A stretch of 64,000 nucleotides of DNA, taken from Amoebidium appalachense. Lineage: Eukaryota; Ichthyosporea. The stretch covers positions 4,092,001 to 4,156,000 of the forward strand of contig CAVNZM010000016.1 of NCBI GenBank assembly GCA_963693365.1. Direction: 5' to 3'. The notes beneath the pieces were generated by a model, which saw only the letters and a list, made by a program, of their open reading frames with translations, was not told the origin of the DNA and searched no databases. Positions 16,533 to 44,429 of the stretch are shown here, piece after piece (the stretch's first letter is position 1; each line of letters opens with the position of its first letter). A program made the translations under genes and the position numbers.

Positions 16533-17723
16533 TTATCGTAATCCTGAATGATCCCTGTAAAGCAACTCCACCTTGGTGCCTAGATAGTAAGCCACCCTGT
16601 ACTGCTGGTGGGTAGGAAGGGTGTATGCCCTGCAATAGTCAGTCCCGTTGAGTGCAAACGACACCTCCCCGTTTCTGTGCAGGCGAATCCCAACAGTGGC
16701 ACCCCTGGGCACTCTGGGCACTGCCTTGCTGATGTATCTTAGACTATTACACGACCACAACGGTTTAAATTTTGACTTATAAGTCGCCCGTTGTTATTGC
16801 TCAGCTGAAGGTACCAGCCGCACGTCTCGTATGGGGCAGTCCCCGCTGCAGCCGCAGCAACAATAGCCTGTGAGGGAGCCAACCCAATGAACGAACCGCG
16901 GTCCTCGAGATCAACGTCATGGATGCACTTAACAAGAACTTCCGAGTAGGCACTGTCAGGCCATGCCATCTCAGGCCCCACCACCGTGGCATTCCAACAT
17001 TTGTCGCCGCTGGTCTTGATTGCTATGCGACCGTCATCCGAGAAGGTGACGTGTCGGGGTGTGATGGAAAATTTGGCCATGAATCTGAGCTCTCCCTTGA
17101 TGTTAACGTGCTTGGGGTTTAGTATAGCTGCCGGAGACATGCATGCCAAAAATGCCTAAAAAGGCAACACAAACACAAAACAAAAAAAACAAAAAAAAAA
17201 AATGAGGAGTTGCCGCCTCCAAAAACCCTCAGCCACGAGAGGCTACACTGGGTTACGTATACAAAGCTGCAACAGTGTATATGTACCTTATATCTAGGCG
17301 ACAGGTACTAAGTGTATATACACACGTATTACCCCCTCAAAAAAGGGAACACACAAACGAGAAACGTTTAAATGCAGCAGGTCTGCACCTCATAAATTTT
17401 AAGTGGTACATCCCCCATGGGAACGCAGGCCGACCCAACTGCCTAACCGGCAACAAAACGAAAAGGCAGTTGCAACCCCCCCCCCCCCCCCCCCCCCCCC
17501 CAAAACCCCCCCCTCCCCCAACCCCCCCAACCCCCAACCCCCACCCCCTTCAAGCTTCAAAAAAAATAAAATAAATAAATATGAAGCCTTTACACGATTC
17601 GGAACCTGAAAAGGCTTTGGGATACAGAAACGATAGACATACCTTGAAATTATTGTGAGAGTTTCGGAGGTTTCCCACGTGCTGCTCAGGATCTGACTGG
17701 TGCCGCTGCTTGGCGTATGCTCT
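16533..17723 (-). CDS. SPRY-like (concanavalin-type) domain protein, frameshifted, 5' end not found
   Basis: Two exons are supported: 17643-17723 (27 codons; acceptor CTATAG, donor GTATGT; encodes DPEQHVGNLRNSHNNFK) and 17155-16533 (acceptor TTTTTAG), joined in phase 0. The second runs through LACMSPAAILNPKHV, VTFSDDGRIAIKT, GSFIGLAP and GWYLQLSNNNG. It then needs a one-base frame change near 16785-16800 to continue with WSCNSLRYISKAVP, GATVGIRLHRNGEVSFALNG and VELLYRD, ending at TAA 16533. The pattern GWYL, GxxVGI, GEVSFALNG is typical of the SPRY/B30.2 fold; a binding partner cannot be named. An in-frame TAG before the first exon means a further upstream exon carries the start. The frame break may be a sequence error or a real lesion. 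Confidence 0.55.
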
Positions 17724-18165
17724 CTATAGAATCTGTACTGATAAGTTACTATTTCAAAATGACGTGAATTTCACGTTTTTCACCTTTTCGGAGGCCTGAT
17801 TACTATGCAACTGCGCTAGAAATAGCGCGATCGTCTAAATAGGTTAATTAGGACAAAAGTGTTCGAATAGATCTGTGCGAACACACTATCAATATCCCTG
17901 TTGCCTCCCCGCTCTCCTCCCCCAAGTTGTTCCCTCTAGATCTTCCCCCGGCCACGAGACCATGCCCGACCACCTCCTTCGACACTTCTTCACTGAGGTT
18001 TTTAAGATTGCATGTACGTATTCTTTTTTGTTTATGATGACTATATTGATATGCTCAGCAAAATAGAAGCCATCGAGATATCACCGATATCTCGGAGAAG
18101 AAAATACAAAAGCCCTCACTCTCGGATATGGAGGAGATAATGATACACCCTAGAAAACTCGTTAA
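17724..18165. other. Unassigned stretch upstream of the SPRY-like gene
   Basis: Should hold the missing first exon or promoter of the SPRY-like gene, but I could not identify an exon with a start and a matching donor. A short palindrome, GTGAATTTCAC, lies at 17764-17774. Confidence 0.3.
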
Positions 18166-18169
18166 ACAT

Positions 18170-18360
18170 ACGACTTTCACTTCGATCTCTTACTTAGCTG
18201 TCACGTCAACTTTTTTTTGCCCGATTCTTCACCATGGCAGGTATATAAAGGCTTTCGTTTCTTCTGGACTTCACTTTCGCTTCGATCTCGTAGCTGTCAC
18301 GTCAACTTTTTTTCCCCAATTCTTCACCATGGCAGGTATATAAAGGCTTTCGTTTCTTCT
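18170..18360 (+). promoter_or_regulatory. Tandemly duplicated TATA-type promoter
   Basis: Two ~95-bp direct repeats (18170-18265 and 18266-18360) each contain TTCGATCTC, GCTGTCACGTCAAC, a T run, ATTCTTCACCATGGCAGG, TATATAAAGG and CTTTCGTTTCTTCT. TATA boxes sit at 18242 and 18337. The repeats could also be the duplicated U3 of a solo LTR. Confidence 0.6.
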
Positions 18361-19165
18361 TTTTGTGGTGGGAGGGAGTCCCACTCAGGGAAACGTGACT
18401 GCAGTGTGTGTGTGGTGTGGCCTGGTGTATTCCTACTGCTGTGAGAGTGTGGGGGCATCTCCCTTTCGCGGAGTTTCTCGCTTGAGAAGTGGTTTCTTCA
18501 ACGCCTGGTGGTCCACTGCAACCTATGGTAACTTCTACACGCTGTCTACGCTTCTACGCGACCTATTGGCGGTGGGCTGCTGCAACTTCTTCAGCTACTT
18601 CTGCGCTGCGTGAGTGGAGGGGCGGCTATTTGGTCGTCGGGGAGCTTTCCAAGTGACTGCCAGTCCCTAATTAGCCTCCGTCGTACGGCAATGACCGGGT
18701 TTGCTTGCATGCATTCTGTAATTGTGTTTTTCTGTGTGTCCTGCCACGACTAGTCCACTTTATCAGAGAGCCTCATGCAGTTTCTCCGGGTTATCTAGGA
18801 TTCGGGCCCGTTGGGATTGTTTTTTAGCTCAGATTTGGTCTGCATTGCTCTTTTAGAGGCTGATTTGCTTGCTGTGCCCCGATAGGTTTTGAGCGGGCCT
18901 GTTGGGAAGGAGCAGTAATGATGTCTTCTTGCGGAGTGTGGTCTGGTCAACATCGATGCATACGACTAGTTGGAGCGAACTAGTTTCACGCATACACCTA
19001 CACTTAAGGTTTTGCCCGCTGGTGTCCTTTGTCACTTGTCACTTTATTTTTATTTCGTAGCTTTGGCTTTTTCAGTTCTATTGGTGGTTATGTAGCCTGT
19101 GGCTGCACGTTGCCTTCATTAACGGATCAATAAACCCGAGTCAAAAGAAAAGAAAAAACATACGG
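18361..19165 (+). other. Putative transcript unit or solo LTR downstream of the duplicated promoter
   Basis: No convincing protein. The longest frame (18365-18613) has no recognisable domain. The unit ends in GATCAATAAACCCGAG followed by AAAAGAAAAGAAAAAA, that is a poly(A) signal and A-rich tail, and directly abuts the LINE remnant. It could be a retroposed copy, a non-coding RNA gene or an LTR. Confidence 0.35.
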
Positions 19166-19169
19166 TGGT

Positions 19170-20940
19170 TCAACAGATAGTCAATAGACGTAATATCAGG
19201 ATTATCTAAATAAGCCAGTCTTCTAATTTCTAACGGAATAATCTGAGATAAATAAATACATCTATCTAAGTGTTTACGAGAAAAAGGTTCTGCACAAAAG
19301 TTGCACAAACATTTATGGAAACAAAGGTTACAGCGCCAAAACAAACATTTCCAAGCTATATCACAAGGAGGGGTTAGAATTGCAAAATCGGTAAGTGTGG
19401 TAGGTTTACAAGAGGAAGGATAAATTTAAGTAGCTAATTTACACAACGATTGTAAAGAAAACTTTGATGATAGACGAGTTTCTAATATAAAAAGAAGCAC
19501 AGGCTCAAGAGCCCTACCATGATGCTCTTTATCACAACGATGAAGCAAGGATATTGAGTATGAAAAACCAAGTAACATACTGCTGATAAATAGTAGAAGA
19601 GAAAAATAAAGGAGATAAGTATTCAAAAGGATATCTCGGAATGGGAGATAGATTGGGGATAGGACATTTCGCACGAACATTAGAAATGGGAACAGGTGCT
19701 AAAGAAGGAAAGAATTGCAACAAAGGATGATAAAAAGGAAGCCTCAGGCTAACCAAATGAAAACAAAAGCGAAGTCCTAATTCATTCATACGCTGGCGCG
19801 CCGGAGGGAGACCAAAAACACTCAGCAAGGGAGCCGCCAAAGGATGCCTACGCGAGGTTCGAGAAATAAACTGGATGAATTCACGCTGAAAGGAATCGAA
19901 TTCCCGAAGAGCCGCGCGCTGTTGCCATGGAGGGGCACACAAGAGTAACGGGAGGCCATATTCGAAACATGGACGAAGAAAAACGTTATAAAGAGTGAGC
20001 AAATTGGCAGGATGAATATTAGAGATATTTGCGAATATCCCTTGATAGATATGTAAGCGACCACGCGCACGAGAAATTCGCGAACTTCAAGTCAAAAGGC
20101 GCTCAAACCAGATACCCTTAGAGGTGAAAGGAATCCCTAAATAGTCATAGGAGGACACGATTGGGATAGGTTGATTGTTCAGAGTGTAGTGTGCATTGGG
20201 AGAAAAGGTGCCGCATTTATCTATCCCAATTTTCATGAAATTTCGGAAACACCAATCATCTACTCGAGAAAGCATGTTATTCATGATCGAAGGATTGTGA
20301 GTGATCACTAAGACAATATCATCAGCGAAAAAAGGCCGGAGACACAAGAGTCGCCGGCAACTGGAAATTGTTGAATTTCTACCGCTAAGTTTTCAATAAA
20401 GACATCAAAGAGAAGGGGACTCAAAAGTGAGCCCTGTAAAAGGCCTCGAGTACGATTGAATCCGTAAACAGGACCCCATTCACAACGGCAGCCCCATGGG
20501 TGCGGTCAAATAACGCCTGAAGTAGCCGACCAAAGGGAAGAGGTAGCCCTCGAGAGGCCAACTTGTGCCACAGCAAATTCGTTGACCGTGTCGTAGGCAT
20601 TTTTAAGGTCGATGAAGAATACCTCGCGACATCCAGAACGAATAGTGTCGTGTAATAGAAGAGCAGAAGAGCATGAGTATAGCACGAATAAGCATGCCGA
20701 AATCCGCCCTGAATGTTGCTCAACCAGAAGACACTCGATAAGGTCTCATGCTTGTGGAAGGCCGCAATATGCAGGACTCGAATAGGCGACGAAATATGTT
20801 AGTGAAGGACGCATTTCTGCTTTTTGAGTCGTTTCTGAAAGCCATTTTTTTCTTCGCGCCAAAACTTCCCGCCAAAAAACAGAAAAATCATTTCGCCTGA
20901 TATCACAGATTTCCCGCCAAAAGTGCAATCGGTGGCTCAC
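19170..20940 (-). mobile_element. Degraded non-LTR retrotransposon (LINE) reverse transcriptase
   Basis: Reverse-transcriptase motifs lie in order on the minus strand but in different frames. A QGGFRHAYSC block is near 20690-20723, motif A FFIDLKNAYDTV near 20583-20619, motif B GLLQGSLLSPLLFDVF near 20401-20446, and motif C FADDIVLV near 20312-20335. A YDYLGIPF and RPCFEYGLPLLL C-terminal region follows. Several frameshifts separate these blocks, so the copy is dead. No endonuclease domain, target duplication or poly(A) tail of its own was seen. Confidence 0.85.
20855..20922. promoter_or_regulatory. Cluster of three E2F-like sites upstream of protoporphyrinogen oxidase
   Basis: TTCGCGCCAAAA, TTCCCGCCAAAA and ATTTCCCGCCAAAA within 70 bp, about 485-550 bp before the start codon. 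The first matches the E2F consensus. They may instead belong to the 5' end of the LINE remnant. Confidence 0.4.
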
Positions 20941-21195
20941 GGAATGTACGATTTCGAAAACTCTCGTATTTGCCAGTGCTAGCGCGGCCAGCTATATCGA
21001 GCTAGGGGAATAGGGATGCCATGCACGGTGAACTGTCAGACTGTGGAAGGGTATTTACTTTTGCACTTGCGAAAGATATAAGCACATATGACTTTTCACT
21101 GAGAGAGCAAATTGGGAAGAAAACTGGAAGGTCGTTTTGTGAACACGATAATTGTTGTACTAGCCTATAGAAACTGCGAAGACTTGCTGCGGTCC

Positions 21196-21203
21196 CTTAT
21201 ATA
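21196..21203 (+). promoter_or_regulatory. TATA-like box before protoporphyrinogen oxidase
   Basis: TTATATAC about 205 bp upstream of the start codon in sequence that lacks microsatellites. Confidence 0.3.
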
Positions 21204-21405
21204 CACAGAACAAATCGGGTTTCAACGTGACAAGTCAAGTTCTTCGAAGGCCACCCAAAAACATCTAAAGTTGACACCCTTATGACAGCACACCCAAATC
21301 TATTCAAGAAGCGACATTCTTGTGAACACCTTTCATCGAGATCTCTCCTAGAGAATAAAGAAACATTGAGAGAAGTTTAGGGCCCTGTGCTCATCTGTTC
21401 CGGAG

Positions 21406-36440
<15,035 letters not shown>

Positions 36441-36848
36441 TTGGTCGAACACGTGATTCGAGATTATAATGGTGATAGTCGGTTGGTGGAATCTGCTTAA
36501 TTAGTACCGGGATGGTTTGTGGATTGATTATCTTGAATGTGGTGTATAAAGGGTTCTACAATTTATTTGGATTATTTGTGATATATGTTTTGTGTGTGGT
36601 TGGCTCGAGCTCTTATTTGGAAAGGAACGAGAAACAAAATAAAAAGTAAAAAAATGAAAGGGTAAAAAAGAGAGAAAGAAAAAGGAATGAGAAATAAAGA
36701 AAAAGGAAAGAAAGGATCAGAGAAAGAAAGAAAGGAAAAGGTTCACCAGCTCTTCCTGCTCTTAATTTTTGTGTGTGTGTGTGTTATGTTTTTTAGGTTT
36801 TCACATGTCTCAGACATGCATGTTGGCCACCCCTAAATGCATCTTTCC

Positions 36849-36898
<50 letters not shown>

Positions 36899-38429
36899 AG
36901 AAAAAAGAAAACACTGTCGATAGTTCAGATTTTGAATTCAAGCCCAACATATGTGTGGCCTGGCGCCCTTCTGTTTAGTTTAATTAGACTTTCAGGCCTT
37001 CTGTATATGTCGTATGATATGTCGTATGATATACCGACATGTATAGGGTGACGCCAAGTTTAGCCGAGCTCGAGTGCAAAACACTCAACAAACGTGCCAA
37101 TTCGGAGCTGCGATCAATACTTTTTCATGATTTTCTGTAAAAAAATAAATATACTGATTGAATCTTTTAATAATAAAAAAACGGTGTACACGGTTTGTCT
37201 TGGTGAAGGTGACTGACTGCATGAGCATGCACGTGCACGGCTCCACATGCATTTGTGCAAGAATAAAAAGTTAGTACATCCTGCTTAATGCAAAGAAATG
37301 CTTATGGCTCGAGAGCCCAACCACATCTGCAAAATCGAATTGCTTCCGGAGCAGAATTATTCTGCGGAAAGCATAGTACTATTGTGCACAAAGCAGAATT
37401 ATCCTGCAAAAACCGGAGCCGCTAATGTAAAGAGCGGATTTATTCTGCATATCATATTTCAAGACCTTATGATATAAGTTACCACAAATGCACCTGAACG
37501 GGGAACCCCAACAAATTGATTTTTCTTAGTCTTTATGGTGTCTCGTAGAGAAAGTAAACCCTGATATATAGTCATCACCCGACATCTATGTACGTGATCA
37601 TGATATACCGCTGAGGGGATATTCCAAGCAAAAACCCCCCATACCTGAGACTGGTCTCTCTTTGCCTCGAATAAACAGCGTAAACCCCCGGGTAATATCT
37701 CTCTTATTGATGCTGATGGGCACAAAGGATTGGTCGGCAGTGTTTTACACTATGTTGAGATTCGATGGAGCCAGTCCATCCACACACCATCACTCATGTA
37801 TACAGACATTCTGTCGTTAGATCATACAGGAAATATATCTGCAGCAATATACCATCTTTAGGTGGAGGTCGAACGTTCACAAAACACAATACTAATTCAG
37901 GCAAAAATATATCCAGTGACTTGCAGAATGCACATCTTAAGACTATGAATAAGTGATCCCTCCCTTACATGAATATTCCCAGCCGAAACCACACAAGAAC
38001 GGCTGGAATATTCGTTGAATCTACAGACAACATTAGGAATTTATGCCAGCGCTCAGCTACTCGCGGCCTGCCTAACAAACACATTATGAATCTGCGTCCG
38101 AGATAGATCACTGAGATCATGCGAGCAAAACATTAATCCAAAACATCTTATCGCCTTCAAAGCTCACTCATCGGCAGCTAAACCTTGAAACGTACTTGGG
38201 AGTATCAACATAATACGAAAATTACGTAAACTTCAAGCACAACACAATGTGCGTAAACCCTAGGCTTCCTCCTAGCCAATAAAACATTTTCAATCTGAAC
38301 ATAATGCACAAACGAGCACCTACTTGCCGTTAGACAGCCAACCAAACTTCGAATCAACACGAGTCCTACATTCCATTCTTCTGGGCACATGAATTCCGCA
38401 TACGACAATGCACACCACCGATGTGTTAG

Positions 38430-38469
<40 letters not shown>

Positions 38470-38656
38470 AAAAAACAAAAACAAAAACAAAAAAAAAAAA
38501 CTTCCAGAGCCTGCAGGTTAGGAAGCTAACCTCATCACTGGATATGCACGCTACAGATACGAGTAGGTGACTCTCCGAGTAATCAATTATAGTTAGCAGA
38601 TATCCGAATCAACCAAAAAAAACAAAAACTAATATATAAAAAATTAAAGTTAAAAA
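36441..38656. other. Convergent intergenic region between PPOX and deoxyhypusine synthase
   Basis: AT-rich with little coding signal. It holds an (AT)n tract at 36853-36893, three GCAGAATTATTCTGC-like palindromes at 37351-37448, and a poly-C tract of about 36 at 38430-38466. Two minus-strand frames (37459-37725, 38205-38408) show no domain I recognise. Confidence 0.5.
36853..36893. repeat. (AT)n microsatellite
   Basis: About 40 bp of perfect AT, the only such tract noticed in the window. Confidence 0.95.
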
Positions 38657-38758
38657 TTAATAGAACTCCTCAGGGACCACCTTGTCTGTCTTCGGCTCGA
38701 AGTGTTTGGCAAAGGTCTCGGCCACAACAATCGGGAACACGAGCGTGGCATCCGTGTA

Positions 38759-38839
<81 letters not shown>

Positions 38840-38989
38840 AGGGGGGGGGGGGGGGGGGGGGGGGGGAGGAGGGAGGGGATAGATAGAATGGTGAATGCCG
38901 TAGGGAGGCAATGAGGGGAGGTTAAAATGAGGTAGGGAGGGAAGGTGGAAGAGAGAAGGTGGGGGGGGGGGGGGGGGGGGGGGAGGGGA

Positions 38990-39022
<33 letters not shown>

Positions 39023-39837
39023 AATACGTGTGAAATGATACACAAAACAGAGCACACAATGGCAATGTGTATCAGAAGTGGGTATGGCAAAAGAAACAGG
39101 TGCAAAGTATGCAACATGAGCAAAGTTCATTCTTAGAGAAGGCAGGGAAGGATCCCCCGGGAGGGGGAGGAGGGCGGAAAGTGGGGGGGAGGGGGGTCAC
39201 ACAGACATGTTACATACAACCACTCACACGCCACACACACACAGACGCCTTTGCACCCCATCATGACCCCCATCCCATCCTCCCTCCCCCCTTCAAACAC
39301 ACACACCAAGCCACTGGCGTGATTTACACCCGCCACACAACCCCAATAATTTCCACATGCACACATGCTCAAATGAACAACTACCTCCCCCCTCTCCCCC
39401 CCCCCCCCCCCCCCCCCAACACATACACACACCGCACCAAATAGAGAGCAAGAACAATTACGCACCCCCCCCTCCCCCCTCCCCCCCCCCCTCCCCTCCC
39501 CCCGTATCTCTGCCCACCTCCCACACTGCCTTCCTTAACAACCAACTCCCCCCCTAAAGAAAGGAGGAAAAAAAAGAAGAAAGAAAGAAAGAAAGAACCA
39601 ACACCCACCTTGACTGGCTCTGCCGTGATCTTGATTTTGCCCCAAGACACGGCCTCGTCAGGGCGGGCACCCTATATTGCAAAACGAACCAATCAGCAAG
39701 CTTCGACCTTGACGTCTTAAACACTCATGTATATGTAATCGTTGGGAACAGAGTGATCAAACTCAAGGGCGAATCTTTGTTGCGACTCCTTTACCATGTT
39801 TCCGTTTTTGATCTAGCTTCTTTTTATTTTTTCTCTC

Positions 39838-39891
<54 letters not shown>

Positions 39892-40583
39892 AAAGCAGAA
39901 AGACGCCTGCACACGCCCTCACTTGTCTTTTGGTAGTGGATCGATGCAGGGTGGGGGTTGGGGTGGGGGGGGGGGGGGGTTGGAGGGGGGAGGGGGGGGG
40001 GGGGTATGAATAGCCGGATAAGGTGTGTGTACATCTGTGTCCGTGGATGAGAAAGGGGGCGGGCTGGGGGGGGGGGGGGGGGGGGGGGGTATGAATAGCC
40101 GGATAAGGTGTGTGAACATCTGGGTCCGTGGATGAGAAGTGGGCGGGCTGGGGGGGGGGGGTTGCACACCCACTCGCTTTGGCTTGCAACATGGTTCGTT
40201 AGCTCAAGTGTGTCTGTGTGCGTGTGAGTGTATGCGGAGTGAGAGACAGGGGGACAGACAGGTACGCACAGATCGAGACAGAGGGTGTGTGTGTGTACTG
40301 GTAGGGAGCCCTAGCACGGGGCGGGGAGTCACGGAAGGAGGGGTAGAGGATGGGGGGGGGGGGGGGGGGGGGACTTACGGAGTCACTTCCGTCAAACTCC
40401 TGGCCGGTGTTGATGAAGACAGAGTAGTCAGCACCATTGCGCTGTGTGGTGGGTTTGATTGGGGAAGGGAGGGGGAGAGGGGGGGGGGGGGGGGGGGGAG
40501 GCGAGAGAGAGAGAAAGAGAGAGAGAAACGAGAAAGAGGCAAGAGGTGGAGAGGATGGTGATGTACGGGGAAGGGGGGGAAGG

Positions 40584-40615
<32 letters not shown>

Positions 40616-41113
40616 GGGGGGGTTATGATTTTGAGTTAGTTGCAAGCCTGAACAAGCGGGGGGGAGGGGGGTTTTGAATGCGTCAAAAAGTACGAAGTAC
40701 ACAAGAACAAACGGATAACACGATGCAGAATGCAAGCCATACATAAAGAGTATGCATAATAAGCAGAGCCCATCCTCAGGGGGGGCCCACGTCATCCACA
40801 GTACCCGAGTTTCGACCGGGGGGGGGGGGGGAGGGGGTTATGATTTTGAGTTAGTTGCAAGCCTGAACAATGTGTTGCATCATTGGGTGCTGTAGGTGTG
40901 CAGACAAATCACAGTTGTGACAACCCAAGAAAATGTTGCCGTGTTGAAAAGGCCAGGGGAGCAAAGCCCAGGGGGAGGGAGGGAGGGAGGGAGGGAGGGA
41001 GGGAGGGAGGGAGGGCGGGAGGAAGACAGAGAGAGAGGGGGGGGGGGGGGGGGGGGATGAGAGGAGAGGAGAGGAGCAAGGGTGGTGGTGGTGTTGGTGG
41101 TGTGTGTGTGTGT

Positions 41114-41162
<49 letters not shown>

Positions 41163-41381
41163 TCCAGTACCATGAGATTTGCGTTGCAGATGTGGTGCTT
41201 GATAACACCGCCACCCAGAATGATCATGCCGGTATGCGAGGCAAACACAGCCTCACTGTTGATGCGCCGGATATCTGTTAAAAAAATTAATGAAAAGTGA
41301 GTTAAAATATAATTTTTGGGATTTTTGTTGCCCTCTTTTGGGGAGAGGGAGAGGGAGAAGGTGCAAATGCAGGGACATATA

Positions 41382-41413
<32 letters not shown>

Positions 41414-41491
41414 ACACCCCCCCCCCCCCCCCCCACACACTCCAACACCAACCCACCACCCACCCAATCACCCACACTCTCCCATCCAGCA

Positions 41492-41568
<77 letters not shown>

Positions 41569-41993
41569 CAAAAGTAAAACAAAAACGTAAGATATGAGAA
41601 AAGCATAAGCACCCACCTTCGACAAGGTCCAGAACCAACCCGGGGTTTCTGAAGGAGTGGAAGTAGAGCATGTCTCCGAGAGACCCGTCGGTGATGGCAG
41701 GGCAGAAAACGGGGATGTTGTGCTGTTTGTGCGTGTGTGTGTGTGTGCGAGCGCGCGAGAGCGCGCGTGTGTGTACGTGTGTATACGTGTACGGGTGTGT
41801 GTTTACAGGTGGGTGTGTGTGCACGTGCGTCCACGCGTGTCAGGTGTGTGTGTGTTGGCATGTGCCACGGGTGCTTGAGTCGGTGTGGGTGTGTTTGTGT
41901 GGGTACATACAGGTGTGGGTATATGTGTGGGGAGAGAGCGAGGCGGGCGGGCTGGCGGGCGGAGGGTTGGGCGGGCGTGGTGGTGTGGTGGTG

Positions 41994-42024
<31 letters not shown>

Positions 42025-42134
42025 GGGGGGGGGAGGAAGAGTAAGATACTGCTGGTTTTTATTTTTCTTCATCGAAAAGAGATTATTGTGCTGAACAGAT
42101 GGCGGGTGGGAAGTGAGTGATGAGCACGGAACGG

Positions 42135-42186
<52 letters not shown>

Positions 42187-42330
42187 ATGTGTGTGCGTGT
42201 GTGTGTTCTCTCTCTCTGTCCCTCTCTCACAACCCCATGTGCTTTGCAACTGCATGTTTATGTGGGTCTTTGGGGTGTAAATCTGTCTGTGTGCTGTGTG
42301 CGCAATGGGCACACCCGTGGGAGCATTTGC

Positions 42331-42368
<38 letters not shown>

Positions 42369-42379
42369 GGGGGTGGAGT

Positions 42380-42411
<32 letters not shown>

Positions 42412-43545
42412 TGGGTGGGTGGGAGGGGAGCAGCCTAATTCGGAGAAGTTCAGATTAAGAAGTAAACATAGTGACGGGTCACACGTTGCAATTTTGCAGC
42501 GGAAAAGGGGGGGGGAGTGGGGGGGGGGGGGCACAAGTACCTTGTATGCCCAGTAGTAGACGGACTCGGGGTTGTTGATTTCCTTGCCGAGACGGGCAAT
42601 CATCTTGGAGGGGGTCCACCGAACACCCTGCCAGGCGACAAAATTAGTGTTTTGCTAAAAACAACACAAAGGAAGAGATTCGATGGTTAGCTCCCCTCCC
42701 TCCCCTTCTCCCCCGCCCCCCCCCTCCCTCCCTCCCCCCCCCCCCCCCACAAACATGAACACAAAAAGGTTCACACTAAAACACAAACAAGCACACACAT
42801 GGAAACACACACACACACACACAAACACATGGAACCACATACACACACAAACACCATGGCTATAAATAGCCGCTGTAGAGTACTTTAAACACACGGTTAA
42901 AGAACTCACATGTGTGTTCTGCTCGTGCAGCATGGCGTCCAAAATAGGAAACACCCAGTCCTCGAACTTGCAGTAGTTGTCGTTGGGCACAAGCAGGTTG
43001 CCGATACGGTTGATCCCCTTTTTGCGCAAATCAAGACCTGAAACAGACCCGTGTTAGGTCAGAGAAAGAGATTGGTACTAATAACTGGGACGGGTTGGGG
43101 GGGAGGGTCAGCTGTTGAAGTTCTTATGGTAATTTCTTCAGATTGTATTTGTATATCATATACATAAAGCCAAGATCAGCCGACGTCGTAGCCAATCACA
43201 ATAAAAGCTTCCATGAAACAATCATGCCTTGGTCAGAAATTCCCAGCTTCAAAAATTGTAAACACGATCTAAACTTGTTGACATGATGCATTAGCAGTTA
43301 CCAAAAATATGCTCATTCATCGGACAAAAACAAAAAGCCTCAAACCCATATAAGCCGCCATCAAAAGCTCCTAACGCCATATACACGCATGAAATTTAAA
43401 ACTTATTGTGGGTGGTACATACCCTTGAGGGCGAAGTCACCGACATATGTTGGTGCCAGGCACTTGATGAAGTCCTCTTCGACACCACCGGCTGACGACA
43501 CAATCACATCCACCTGTGAACAGAGGTTGGAAATCAACAAAGGGA

Positions 43546-43630
<85 letters not shown>

Positions 43631-43759
43631 GTAAGAGAGAGACTGGGGGGCAGGGAAAGAAGAGAGAACGTGGGGGGAGGGGGAAGAGAGAGTGAGATGA
43701 GGAATAGACAGACGAGGAGAGTGTGTGTGTGCAGGAGAGGAGGATGGGGAGGATGGGGA

Positions 43760-43799
<40 letters not shown>

Positions 43800-43914
43800 C
43801 AGAGAACTACACACAGACACAACTTGTCCAAGGATACACAATGATGCACGGAGCAGGAGCAAGACACGGAGCAGGAGCAAGACACACACACGACAAAGCC
43901 CTCGTCTAGATTCG

Positions 43915-43964
<50 letters not shown>

Positions 43965-44393
43965 CATGCACACATGTGTGTGTACAAGAAGCAGTTCTAG
44001 AGCTGCCTCGTTGCAACGCCCCCATCATCCCCCCCCCCCCCCCCCGGGCTCCCTCCCCCCCTCCCTTCTCCACGACCAAAAAAGGAAGAGAAGAAGGAAG
44101 GAAATTAAAAGAAAAGGAGAACACGAAAGTAAACAAGTACACAGGGGAAAAGAAACACGACAAAAATATATGAGGAAGTAAAAAAGAATACCACACAGAA
44201 AAAAATAAAAGGACTCACCATGCGGTTCTGAGCGAGATAGCGGAAGGTCTCTCTCAGGCCGGATGAGATCAGGTTGGAAGTGTAGCCAAGAAAGATTTTG
44301 CACCGCCTCTGCGCACGGTAGTTTGGATCTGTGAATAGGGTTGTGGGTGGTGTTAGTGGTGGTGTGTGTATGTGTGTGTATGTGTGTGTGTGT

Positions 44394-44429
<36 letters not shown>

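Noticed and set aside
37459-37725. 88-codon minus-strand frame (and 38205-38408) in the PPOX-DHPS spacer
   Set aside because: No recognisable motif, no splice support and ordinary length for chance. A decayed transposon is possible but unsupported.
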